From Saururus chinensis (taxonomy: Eukaryota > Streptophyta > Magnoliopsida > Piperales > Saururaceae), in contig CP141140.1 in the NCBI GenBank assembly GCA_035235625.1, forward strand, positions 67,410,782-67,474,781: a DNA stretch of 64,000 nt, in the 5' to 3' direction. Below are positions 51,486-62,478 of the stretch, piece after piece. A program made the position numbers and the translations under genes. The notes beneath the pieces were generated by a model. That model ran no database searches. It saw nothing but the letters and a program-made list of their open reading frames with translations, and had not been told where the DNA came from. Position 1 is the first letter of the stretch. Each line of letters starts with the position of its first letter.

Positions 51486-52076
51486 TTCTATTAGACATTT
51501 GTCTCCAAAAACATTTACCCTTCCCCACAATCTTCCTTACAAGGTTTACAGACACAAGAAAACAAGCACAATAAGGGTAGGCATCCCGCGACAATAAGCG
51601 GGAACTTGATCTATGACATAATTGCACTCCACAAAATTGTAACAAGAAAAGGTTTAATGTCAGAATATGAAAGAAGATTAGAAAAATATCATGCAATTAA
51701 ATATGCAAGTACGTTGAACTACAATCGAGAGCTGTATCATATTCCTTTCTATATCATATTCCTTTCTATGCAATAAACTTTATATAAATCTATGGAGAAA
51801 ATAAATTGCAGTTGATGCCAAAAAAAGCTACCCAATAATACACCTATATGCAAATTCCTAACTCATAAATCATTCGGGTAAGGTGTCCAACGATGATCAC
51901 TATGAATTGATATACATATTACATATATATTATAGTCAATATCAACTTTCTGGTTCATTGGCATGGAGCCCAATTATGAAACAATTGTAAAATTTGATCC
52001 AATATGAAGAGATACGAAACTGGACCAATACAACCCAAGATAACCTTAGACCAAAATTCCAACTTCATTTAATTTG
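51486..52076. other. Intergenic, no gene recognised
   Basis: Short AT-rich gap between the MULE and the hAT-like element. Nothing is recognised. Confidence 0.55.
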
Positions 52077-54133
52077 AAGGGCTGCATCAAAAAACCGGAA
52101 CCGAACCGAATTGGGTAAAACCAAACCGAAATTTAACGGTTCGGTTTGGTTCGGTTCTTTAATCAATTTCAGTTCGGTTCCTAAAAAAAAATCAAGTAAA
52201 TTTCGGTTCGGTTCGGTTTAAAAAAAAAAAACCAAAACCCGAACCGAACCGAGATATCAACGTCTATAAAATCTGTCGTTTTCACCCCTCCTTAACCCTA
52301 ATTTCGTATTTCACTCAGTGATTCTCGTTCGCCCCGATCGGCCGATCTTCCTTTCCTCCACAGCTCCTCCTCGTTAGCCCACCAACGCCGCCCCATTTCG
52401 CTCGTCGTTCTCTTCGTCTTCTTCGCCCGTTGTTTGATTCGAATCGCGCACGAGTGGGAGGTCCTCTTTGCCAGTCCATGCACAGTAAAATCTAGGGTTT
52501 CACTTTTCACCCACAACTTCATTTCTTCCCCTTCCCCTTCCCCTTCCCCTTGTCCGTTTCTTACAGCCACCCTCAAGCCTCACTCTGCAGCAGCAGCTGT
52601 TGCGTCATTTAGGGGTCATGTCGGACAAGCCAGAGTCGGAAGGTAGTAGTCCTGCGTCCGGGGTGGCTGGAGATTGGAAGCCGGGCCGAGATTGATACTT
52701 CGCTACCTTTCGAGTCCGTCAAGGAGGCCGTCTCCCGGTTTAGCAGCAGCGGGGTATGGAGATCCCCAACCAAATCTTCCACCCCGGAGGTAACCGAAAA
52801 TGACCTTGAAGCTAAAATAAAGGTTCTGATGCTCAAATAACTGTGGCTTGCTCGTGCATTTATTCCTCATTTCTTTGCTTTTTTTTTTTTGGTCATTTTG
52901 AAAGTCTGCCTTGGTAACTTTCCTTCAGTAGGAGAGAATGTGTGTTGCACTGCAGCAAAAATAGAAGCTTCAAGCGTGGTCTCTTGAGTTGCTGCGTTAA
53001 ATGATGGGAGGGTGGGAAGTGGGTTTTGGGTGATCTTCAAGGACTCTGAAATTGTGGACGCATTTCATTCTGATCTTTAGTGGAGTTGGAATTGAAGTGG
53101 CGGAAATCTAAAAAAATTGAAGTTACTTATGATTTTCCATGGTGATTTGAATATTTCAGTTTTTTGACCTCATTTTAAACTCTTGCTTGCCAGATTGTGC
53201 TTAAATCACACATTTAAACTGTATTTTTTGGGTGAAACCGAAGTCTAATTTATGGGCTGGATACATGTCTATTTGCTACGGGGCTGTAAAGTTTTAAGCA
53301 TATTCCCTCTTTTTGCAGAATGTTTCCAGTAACAAACAGGGTACAGATGATGCAGAGAAGACTTGACAAAATGAGTCTGTTCGCCGACGCCAGACTAGAG
53401 CCAGATGATGCAAAATCAGTTCAGACCAGCCAAACAGAAAAGACAAGCAACGGTTCTGATACTTGTGCGAGTCCCAGCACTCAATGTCGATCACCTGTAT
53501 CATCGCCGGGTCTGATCTTAATGGAGCTAAAGAAGACCAAGGTGAACCTAAGCAGAACAAGTAGTGATCTGGCTGGGATTCGGGGGTCTGTTGAAGCGCT
53601 GAACAGGAAATTAGAAAAGGAGAAAGTTTCAATTCAGAAAACCCGTGAGAGACTGACCTTGAATTCTGCAAGAATTTCATCTCTAGAAGAAGAGTTAAAC
53701 AAAACAAAAATGAAATTGCAATTAACCAAGGCAGTGGAAGGTGAGGCAGGTGATAAATCGCCGGAGATGTCTGCAAAGCTCCAACTACGTTCAGAGGCAG
53801 AACAGTTCAAAAAGATGGCAGAAGCTGCTAAATTGGATGTTTCAAAAACCATGGCGGAAATAGAACAGACCAAACTCAGTTTGACAATTTTGTATTATTT
53901 TTATCTAGATTTGATTAATTTAATTAAAATATTCAATTTTTATTCAGTTTCGGTTCTCAAGTCTGTTAGGAATTAGGATCAGTTTTTATTTCTCCGTTCT
54001 TAAAATCTGTTCAGTTCGGTTCCAATATCTCGGTTCTTAAATTCGGATCGGTTGGTTTCCTACTGATAAATTCGGTTCGGTTCGGTTGGGTTCCTACTGA
54101 AACTGCCTAAAACCAAACCGAGATGTACCCCTA
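52077..54133 (+). mobile_element. hAT-like element carrying a WEB-family gene piece
   Basis: Left end AAGGGCTGCATC and the complement of the right end TAGGGGTACATC match at 10 of 12 positions and resemble the hAT TIR (C/T)AGGGGTG. Just inside each end are clusters of CGGTTCGGTT and its complement (52090-52255; 53960-54120), the subterminal repeats typical of many plant hAT elements. The interior is gene-derived. Flanking 8-mers (TTAATTTG and AGAAACAC) do not match, so the insertion is old or an end is off by a few bases. Confidence 0.6.
52618..53880 (+). pseudogene. WEB-family (DUF827) gene fragment, frameshifted and truncated
   Basis: WEB/PMI proteins are plant coiled-coil proteins; some act in chloroplast photorelocation. 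Exon 1 starts at ATG 52618 (MSDKPESEG), loses frame near 52675, and continues in another frame as AEIDTSLPFESVKEAVSRF, the signature N-terminal block of the family. A GT donor follows AAG at 52823. The intron runs to TTTGCAG at 53319. The second exon carries SPVSSPGLILMELKKTKVNL, then RKLEKEKVSIQKTRERLT and SARISSLEEELNKTKMKLQL, strongly family-like coiled coil, and stops resembling the gene after AEIEQTK at about 53875, where hAT subterminal sequence begins. The usual coiled-coil segment at the start of exon 2 is missing. It is a dead partial copy with 5' UTR-like sequence and intron kept. Confidence 0.75.
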
Positions 54134-55139
54134 AGAAACACAAGCCTCTCACTACCCTATTGACCGTCTCCACGGTCTTAATAACAATTCATCCAAACGT
54201 TCGGTTCACATCTGATGCTCATATCATTGTCACAACATTATATATTTCGGAGAATGTAAATAACTTGAACCTGTTTGGATAGAGAAAGGAGGCGAGCAGC
54301 ATACGCCATGATCAGAGCTATAACTGTCCTTTTTTTCCTCTTTACGTTGTGAAGGTCTGAAAAAATAAAGCAAATGTGCTGGATTAATTTTGAAGAATAT
54401 GGTAAACGACCGAGCACAGGCAGCACCAAAGAATAGGTTGCTGGTAAAATCCAAGAGGCTTTCAGAATTAAATTTGAACTCTTGTTAATTACAAGTACAT
54501 CCGCAAACCAACATAATCTCATCATGCTGGGGAATAGAACAAGGCAAGTAAGTTCTTAATGTGGCACAATCCACAAGGGACAACAAGATGGAAGCCATAG
54601 AAGATTGATCAGCCTGAATAGCATGAATGAATTATATACAATTTCATCAAAGTGACTTCAACAAGAATTTAGATGGAATTAGATGATCACATGCTTTAGG
54701 GCTATTTCCATATGAACATTTGAAAATTTAACATGAATTATATGCTTAGAATATCAGGAAATAAATAGGCAAACGATAAAGGGATGCTTGAAATTGAACA
54801 ACATGGACATTGAGCACATGCATCGGTACGTGATCTCACCCCATGCATTTGTAGCCTATCAATGAAGGGGCATTATCATCAATCAGAAACAACATTTGGA
54901 GTTAATATTGCCACACTGGGCTACAACAACATGAATGGAATCAGATCGTAAACCATTATCAACCACCCCTTATTCAAAGGACTTTTAAGACAGCACATCC
55001 AATGATTTTGATTCGATCAAAGGCCTGACTCCTATACAAGACTCAAAAACTGAAAGGCTAGTGCTAATCATGCAAATTATGAAAGATAACCACAAAAATG
55101 CCAATCACAACTCAAGAACAAAAAATTTAGGAAATAAAT
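54134..55139. other. Intergenic, no gene recognised
   Basis: Mixed AT-rich DNA; short open frames at 54230-54525 (minus) have no recognisable motif. Confidence 0.55.
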
Positions 55140-55385
55140 TATGCATGCCAATACAAATTTTAGAAGCAGATTATGCACAAGTAAGCCCCAAGCCTTGAGT
55201 TTAAACCGCCAAATCTCATTGGATACAACAAAAAAATTGTAAGTTTGAAAAATGTGTGCTTTCCAACTAACTTTAGAAAATGAAGACTACATAGAAAAAT
55301 TAAAGATAAAAACTGACGAGAGAGAAGATTAGTAGGTAGACCATCAATGCAGAAAGGTTTCAGTGTCAATTAAGGAGATGGCTTG
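55140..55385. repeat. Direct duplicate of 43100-43330
   Basis: Near-identical words in the same order as at 43 kb. It is cut off at 55386 by the start of an LTR-like repeat. Confidence 0.7.
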
Positions 55386-56416
55386 TGTCATGCCCCGACG
55401 CCCGCCCGACCCGACTTGAGCTGAACCCAGTTCAGGGCCGATCGAAGCACAAGAGGGTGACTAAGTTACATTGCGGAAAACTTTAACCCCTTAATCGGGT
55501 ATTTAACACATACATGGAGTCATGCACCTTTAGTCCTTTGTGTAAAAGAAATAAAGAAAATAAAAGAGGATAATATCTTGAAATAAATCCTTAAATGTAA
55601 CTCACATACTTAACATCCTGAGCCTAAACATGGCTCGAGTCAGAAAATTTTAGACAAGTCTAAAAGCATTAGATACGTATAAGTCTGAAACATAATTGTC
55701 CACACAAAGTATTTTATGATCATAATAGCATAAATCATAAGACAAAATAACATCTGGAAGTATCCGTGCATAATCCCACATATATCACAGTTGTCCCTCA
55801 TACAGGGAGTCCTGAATAACTGCATGTCATACCATGTAACCCCAAAATAAAACACATAAAAAGGGGTGAGTAAAACTCAGTAAGATTTGAAATATAGTAA
55901 TATTAATCAGAAAATAATTACGGCACATTAACATGGCAATTCAGATCCATATTCCACATAATATCCTCATTCTGATTAATTACCTTACCATACACCTATT
56001 TACCCATAAGTAATTTTCCTGCATAGAAATATCTCATATATACTAATCATAACATACATGATTACATCATGACATAACATCCATCCTGCATAATAAGTGA
56101 TTCTCACACAATCACATTCACAATCATGCATATCAAGCCATTTTCCATCACATTCATCCTGCATAATGCATGTCTTCAACACGTAATCACATAATGCATA
56201 TTCATATCATTCATCTAAAGACCATTCATCATACACGATAAGAGTCTCAATCACATGATACTAAATCATATATAATAAATCATATTCATATTTATTACAC
56301 AATCTCAATTATCCCTATACAACCTGTGTAACTTAGGTATAATATTATCTCATACACATGCATCATCAACAAATGGTGAATGTCTCAATCATGAAGAGAA
56401 ATATTATCATATCACC
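55386..56416 (+). mobile_element. LTR fragment (TGTCATGCCCCGAC type)
   Basis: Starts TGTCATGCCCCGACGCCCGC, the common start of long plant Ty3-type LTRs, and carries AGGGGTGAGTAAAACTCAG at 55861, the counterpart of the block in the LTR at 4930. It is cut at 56416 by the CACTA element, and its 3' end is not found beyond. Confidence 0.55.
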
Positions 56417-57641
56417 CACTAAAAAAGTATCGATGTATTACCTAATATTTTAGCAATGTATACATATATGTGTTACTAAAAAAATATGTATTTACGACAC
56501 ATATAGGATACGTTGCTAATACAAATACTAATAGCGACGCTAATATATATTTTTTAAAATAAAGGATTATGCGGGCAAAATATTGCCCGCTTATAAAGGG
56601 CCACCCAGCCCCCCTCCCCCCGCAGTCCTCCTGCCGTCCCATTGCCTCCGGCGCACCGCCGCCTCCGCTGCCCCACCCCCCTCCTCCCTCCCAGTCCCCC
56701 CTCTCCCCTCTGCTCCTCCCCCCTTCCATGGGGACCTAAGGACGGCGGGGCGGTGCCGTCATCCGGCCCCCACCCCTTCCGGTCCCCTGCGCTTCGGTCC
56801 CCCCTCTCCCCTTTGCTCGACCCCCCCTCCATGGGGACCTGAGGACAGTGGGGTGGTGCTGTCCTCCGGCCCCCCACCCCTTCCGATCCCCCCTCTCCCC
56901 TTTGCTCCACCCCCACCCCTCCATGGGGACCTGAGGATGGAGGGGCAGAGCTGTCCTCCAGCCCCCCACCCCCTCAGAGGAGGGGCGCGGAGACAGGGAG
57001 AGGGGGGGGGGGGGGCAGAGCCAGGGAAAGAGGTTGGAGGGGGGCCAGATTCTGGTGCCCCGCTGTCCTCTGGCCGCCTCTCCCTATTTTTTTTTTTTTA
57101 AATTTCATCTTTAGCGATGCATATAAAAGCGTCTCTTAAGTGTTTTTTTATTTTTTTAAATGTATTAGCGACACTTTACAAAGTGTCGCTATTACATGTA
57201 AATTTTTTAATATTATATTATTAGCGGCGCTTTGAATAAGTATTTAAAAAAAATATTCTATTAGCGACGTATACAAAAATGTCGTTAATAAAGACTTATT
57301 AGTGACGCTTATAATTATACGTCACTAATAAGTTATTTTAATTTTTTTTAAATGATATTTCTATTAGCGATGTATATAATAATGTCGCTAATAACTGGTC
57401 ATTAGTGACGCTAAGAAATAGGTGTCACTAATAATTTATTATTAGCGATGCATAAATATGCGTCTCTAATACGCTTTATTAGCGACGCTTTGTGTTATGC
57501 GTTGCTAATAGGCAATAACGATAACACTTGTTTCGACTCTTATAGCAAAGTTTTTTATGCGTCGCTAATGACTATTAGCGATGCTTATGGGACTATTAGT
57601 AATGCATAAATGCGTTGCTAAAAGTCTTTTTTATTGTAGTG
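56417..57641. mobile_element. CACTA-type element, 1.2 kb
   Basis: Starts CACTAAAAAAG and ends CTTTTTTATTGTAGTG, an inverted pair if a 4-base gap is allowed. It carries TTAGCGACGC / GCGTCGCTAA hairpin repeats near both ends, a GC-rich core at 56580-57080 and no transposase. Flanking triplets ACC and AGT differ, so the left end may be displaced. Confidence 0.6.
56700..57000. repeat. GC-rich minisatellite, ~91-104 bp units
   Basis: The word CCATGGGGACCT recurs at about 56727, 56831 and 56922, followed each time by a CCCC-rich block containing CCCCCTCTCCCC. Long open frames across it (for example 56583-57101) are compositional. Confidence 0.75.
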
Positions 57642-58200
57642 AGTCATTAATATTCATCAGTAGTTTGGTATTAGATCAACAATGATGTACGTAAAAGTCA
57701 ATCGCAAAAAGAGAAACTATGACGGTCAATTCCTATGCATGTCACATATGTATATTATTAGCAACAAGTTTTTGTGCACATCTTTGTAGACCTTTTTTTT
57801 TGTAGTGTCTTATCCACCAGTTCTATGAGAATACTAACAATGCTTGGCGCTACACTACTTACATGACTACAAAAGTAGGACTGCTTGTGGAATCTATCTA
57901 GGCGGGAAATATACTTTTATCATAAAAATCCTAAATAATGTGTAATACAATTTAAGTATTATTTATTGACTCATATATATGAACTGTGTAAAATTATTAA
58001 ACTTCAACTCAATTTGCATATTGTAATAAAATTCTAAAATTTTTAATTAGAGCACTTCTACTGATATATAAAATTCTCTGTCCCTTTTTTACTTTAATAA
58101 TAATATAGATTAGTAAGAATTATAATTATTACTATGTTGGTAATATCGTTTTCGTATAGCACTTTACATGGCGGCTTGCTTTTTATATTGTTCCCACATT

Positions 58201-58294
58201 TGATGGTCTTCACCTATACCTTTTTGACCATTTGGAAAGCTCACCATTGATGGTCTTCACCTATACCTTTTTGACCATTTGGAAAGCTCCTTCT
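58201..58294. repeat. 47-bp tandem duplication
   Basis: TGATGGTCTTCACCTATACC recurs after 47 bases. It is not seen in arm A, so it postdates the inverted duplication. Confidence 0.85.
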
Positions 58295-59150
58295 CTAAAA
58301 GACGCAAACGATAAACGTATGGGACCTTACTGTTGCTTATAATAGAAAGTGAGCCTTCGAAATATCTCCGCCTTTCAATCACCTCATCTACTGGAGCTGA
58401 AAATACAGACTTGACATTGCACCTCTCAAATTATCACTGCATTTGCTTGAACAAAACTGTTATTAATTGGTTGAATTGGCCAATTCAAGTGTGAATTAAT
58501 CAAGCCCATATAAGATGTCTTATTTAAAATAATAAACTGCGTTAAGTTTGATTTAGTTTTTTAAGATAATTAAAATTATTTCATCTTAAAGAGTTAAATC
58601 AGACACTTAATGTAAGATTGATGGAATGGTAAGATAAAAATAATTAAAATAAGAATATTATTTCGGAATGGATGGAGTTTTTTTTTTATGACAAGATGAA
58701 GGGAGTATGATGCCTAACATATGGCCAAAATATGTGTGTACTTTTATTCTAGTCATTTGATGCTCTCTACACGTAAGGGTAGAGCCACTCGCAAGGATTA
58801 TATCCCGACTTGTCTTACCTAATGAGTGGAGAAAATTGGCACTAAGATCTTGGACAGTACTCCTTACGAACACAAAAATATATTTATATTTTAGCAAAGA
58901 ACCTGTACAAGGGTTAGCTGAAGTCTGAGCCAACCTTTGGTGGACTAGTGAGATCTCTCCAGCCTTGATAATCATTAGCTGCTGGACACATGATTGGTTC
59001 TTTCTTTTGCTTTTTAATATCGTCACCAGAGGTGGCCATATGAGGGCCAATTAGAATAAACACGTCTGAAACGTATACTTTTAGGACAGATGCTGTGACT
59101 TTGGGGCATTTAAAAGACTGGTAGAGGAAGATGGTGCAGATGAAGAAGAA

Positions 59151-59405
59151 ATGGAGGAAGCGAGAAACAAGCTGCTAAGCATCTGAGGTAGTGAGGGAAG
59201 TCATGAGGGAGAAAATCCGTGGAAAAGAGTGTGGGTGGAGTGAAAGAAGCTGTGGGTGGTTGCGGCGCCTGCAGTATTCGCAAGGATATCAATGTTTGGC
59301 GTGTTCGTCATTGCCCAGGCATTTATTGGCCGCATTGGCAACATTCCCATGGCTGCACTTGCCCTCGTTTTCCATGTCTTTGCTCGTTTCTCCATTGGAA
59401 TACTG
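59151..59405 (+). pseudogene. Dead copy of MATE exon 1
   Basis: Same length (255 nt) and same end at a GT donor as exon 1 of the minus-strand MATE gene (34471-34217). It reads MEEARNKLLSI then a stop; a second stop replaces the Cys of VECKK in the original. After that the frame is clean: VFARISMFGVFVIAQAFIGR to FSIGIL. Promoter-proximal sequence and the beginning of intron 1 are also copied. No later MATE exon follows within the window, so it is a truncated pseudogene. Confidence 0.88.
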
Positions 59406-60314
59406 GTGAAGTGCTGCATCCTCCCTCTGCTGCTCTCCTCAGCAGTGATCAACATTTACCTCTCTCTGCCTCTTTAGTTTGGTACTTTGGTTTGGCATAC
59501 AAGCTTACTTTTATTTCTTTGCTTTGGTTTAGATATCATTGGTCAAAAATGTTGATCGTATGGAATTTGGCTGGCATAAGGGATGACCTCAGCGTTTGTA
59601 TCTAAATGGATCCCCACCCTAGCTACACATCAATGGCTTCACATGATCCCGTGTGCCCATCTTCTTTTAAGGGATTGAACCTCACGCTAATATGATTATC
59701 AATGCTGTTCTTCCACCCTTTATTTCCTCATTGCCCCTCATTACTTCTACTCTCTAATAAAAAATAAATGATTACTCATGCATACCCTTCTTCTTTTTGT
59801 AGTTTTTTTTTTCTTTTCTTCCTTCGTAGCTTCCAGCTAAAAGGAAGAAACGAGCCGAGATGCAGCCCTAATGAAAAACTCTTTCCACCTAATGTCAACT
59901 GTCAACTGAGAATTACTCTTCACTTCATCGAAATTATCAATATTTAAATAAACATAATACAAGCTAATTCACGTTAATATAAATTCGCTAATACTACTTC
60001 GAATGTGAATTCGAAACCCTTAACCCTAGCAATATTAATAAATTTTTAAAATAAAGAGATTCGAATCCCAGGAATCTACGTTAGTACTCCAGCATGTCTT
60101 ATCGCCGTAGGCGTGATAAATCCAAAGGCGTCCTTTAATTTATCACTTTCCCTGTCCCCTTATTTGTCTTTCGGTTCATGCAAGCAATTAAATGAGGGCG
60201 AGGATCATGGACCATGTAGAGAGAGACGCCCTGCTCGAGCTACTTCTGACAATAGCCATAAGAGAGCACTTGTAACAGGACGTGGCCAAAAGCTCGGTCA
60301 GGAGACGCTTATTC

Positions 60315-61190
60315 CCCTACAACAAAATTAGTTAGTAGCGACGGTATTAAAAGCATCGCTACTAATTATTATTTGTGACACTTTAAAAAATGTTACAAAT
60401 AAATTATATTTTTTGCGACGCTTTGCTAAGAGTGTCACTAGTGTCGTTAATAATATACTTCTTCTGACGCTTTTACTAAACTGTCGACAAAAGGTAGGTT
60501 AGTAGCGACGCTTTTGTAAAATATTACGAAAGTACAATTTATTTGCGACGCTTCATAGAAAACGTCACTACAAGTGGCTTATTAGCGACGTTTTCCATGA
60601 AGCGTCGCTAAAGGTGGCTTAGTAGTGACACTTACTATTAAGCGTCGTTGAAACTTAGCTTATTTGTGACGCTTTCTATGAAGTGTCGCTACAAGTTAGC
60701 TTATTAGCGACGCTTTATGTGAAGCGTCACTAAAAATTGGCTTATTAGCGACGCATTATGTTAAGCGTGGCTAAAAGTTGGCTTATTAGCGATGTTGTAT
60801 GTGAAGCGTTGCTACAAGTTTGCTTATTAGCGATGCTTTATGTTAAGCGTCACTAAAAGTTATATTTTAAATTTTTTAAATTTTTTTAAAAATAACAATT
60901 AAGGACAATTTTATTAAGTGTCGCTAATGATGATACTTTTAGTGACGCTCTATTATGAGCGTCGCTACTAATGATACTTGTAGTGACTTTTTTAAATAAC
61001 GTCTCTAATAAAAAACTTGTAGCGACACTTTACAAAACCATCACTAATAATTACTTTCTTTAAATTTTTTAAAATAGAAATAACATTATATTTGCGACGC
61101 TTTATGAATAGTGTTACTAAACATATATTTATTTGCGACGTCACTAAATGTATACTTATTCTCGATGCGCCATAAAAAAAGGTCCTTAAA
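60315..61190. mobile_element. CACTA-like hairpin-repeat element, right end uncertain
   Basis: Starts CCCTACAACAAAATTAG, a one-base variant of the CACTACAACAAA end at 35036, and consists almost wholly of GCGACGCT...AGCGTCGC hairpins. The last clear motif is near 61140, and I cannot find a matching right terminus. It may be one subterminal zone of a larger or deleted element. Confidence 0.5.
60581..60866. repeat. 41-bp tandem array of hairpins, 7 units
   Basis: ATTAGCGACG-type starts occur at 60581, 60621, 60661, 60703, 60744, 60785 and 60826, a period of 40-41 bp. Each unit is itself an inverted pair such as AGCGACGCTTTATG / AAGCGTC(G/A)CT followed by a TTGGCTT-like spacer. Confidence 0.85.
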
Positions 61191-62478
61191 TATGCTTAAT
61201 AAAAAGCATGGTGTATTAGTTACTTGTCTCGACACTTTACAAATGTACGAAGAATGTGTTTGAAATTTAAAAAAATTAAAAATAACAATATGGTTTAAGG
61301 GGTGGTACGTCCATGAATTTGCGATAATCGATACTTAATTAATTTATTATTAATTTAATTTTAAAATTATTTTTTTATAAAAAAACACAATATAAACCCA
61401 ACTTATTCGAAGGTTTAAAGATGTGATAATGTTTTAATATACTAAAAATAATTTGTTAAAAATTATGATAATTTGATAATTTATACAATATAATTGAATA
61501 ATATAAATTATGAAATACATAAATTAATAAAATTAGTAAATAAATATTTATTATATTATATATAAATTTTTAAAAAATAACTATTTATTAGTACTATTAA
61601 ATTATATAAATATAAATAAATTATTTTTTATTTTAATAATTTATATAATACAATTAAATAATATTAATTATAAAATACGTAAGTTAATATACTATTTAAT
61701 AAAAAATTAAACAATTATTTATTATATTATAATATATATTTATTTATTTTGAAAATTGAACTATTTACTAGTATTATTAAATTATATCGATATAAATATC
61801 ATGAAAAACATTACTACTATGTTAACATAAAAGCATGTAACTTATTTAATTATTTAGGACCATAGTGTTATTAATCGTTGGTTGTAATTTATCCTTTCGA
61901 CCAGTGTGTTTTAACATGATCAGACAATTGCCTAGATGTCTCTCGACTCCCATTAGTAGAATATTATATTATTTTGCTTCTAAATTAAATAATTTGAATA
62001 ATAAAAAACTTTGATGATATTCCTCTTTAATATTATTTTTCTCTTTAAAAATAATGATAAAGTAGTTATAAATAGTATCAAATTATTATGAATTTTAATT
62101 ATCTATATATTTAAATTAGAATAATTAATATAAAATAAGAAGTATACATAATTATTATATTATTTAATATACTTATTATATTATTTAATAAAATTTATTA
62201 ATAATTATTTATTATATTATATAATAATTTATTTTTAGTGTAAAAAATAACTATTTGCTAGTAATATTAAATGATATAAATATAATAAAAAATATTTCTA
62301 ATATGGTAATTAATATTTAGTCTTGCAACTTATTCTATTTATGACCATAGTGAAACTAATTTGTCGTTCGTTATACCCTTTCAACGAGTCATGTTATAAC
62401 ACGTTACTAAAGACCAAATTTTTACAAAATTGCTCAGACAATTGTCTCAAAGTTTAGACTCCCGTCAGAGGAATATCA
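61191..62478. repeat. AT-rich DNA with a ~0.3-0.5-kb repeated block
   Basis: TATTAAATTATAT-type words with AACTATTT(A/G)(T/C)TAGTA recur near 61580, 61763 and 62250. The last two copies continue in parallel through GGACCATAGTG/GACCATAGTGAAA, CAGACAATTG and GACTCCC(A/G)T, ending near 61965 and 62470. No gene is present. Confidence 0.55.

Larger units (their letters stand above)
57642..60314. repeat. Arm B of the inverted duplication
   Basis: Reverse-complement counterpart of 31830-41170, without the solo LTR, nested CACTA element and MITEs found there. It abuts CACTA-type ends on both sides (57641 and 60315). It contains the dead MATE exon 1 below, its 5' flank and about 900 bp of matching intron. 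Confidence 0.8.

Noticed and set aside
52618-53976. An intact WEB-family gene
   Set aside because: The frame is lost in exon 1, a conserved coiled-coil segment is missing, and the C-terminal part is replaced by transposon sequence.
56583-57101. 172-codon open frame and several overlapping ones
   Set aside because: Proline-rich by-products of the CCATGGGGACC minisatellite.
59151-60314. A third working MATE gene on the plus strand
   Set aside because: Exon 1 has two stop codons, and no exon 2 (CGQA region) follows before the end of the window.
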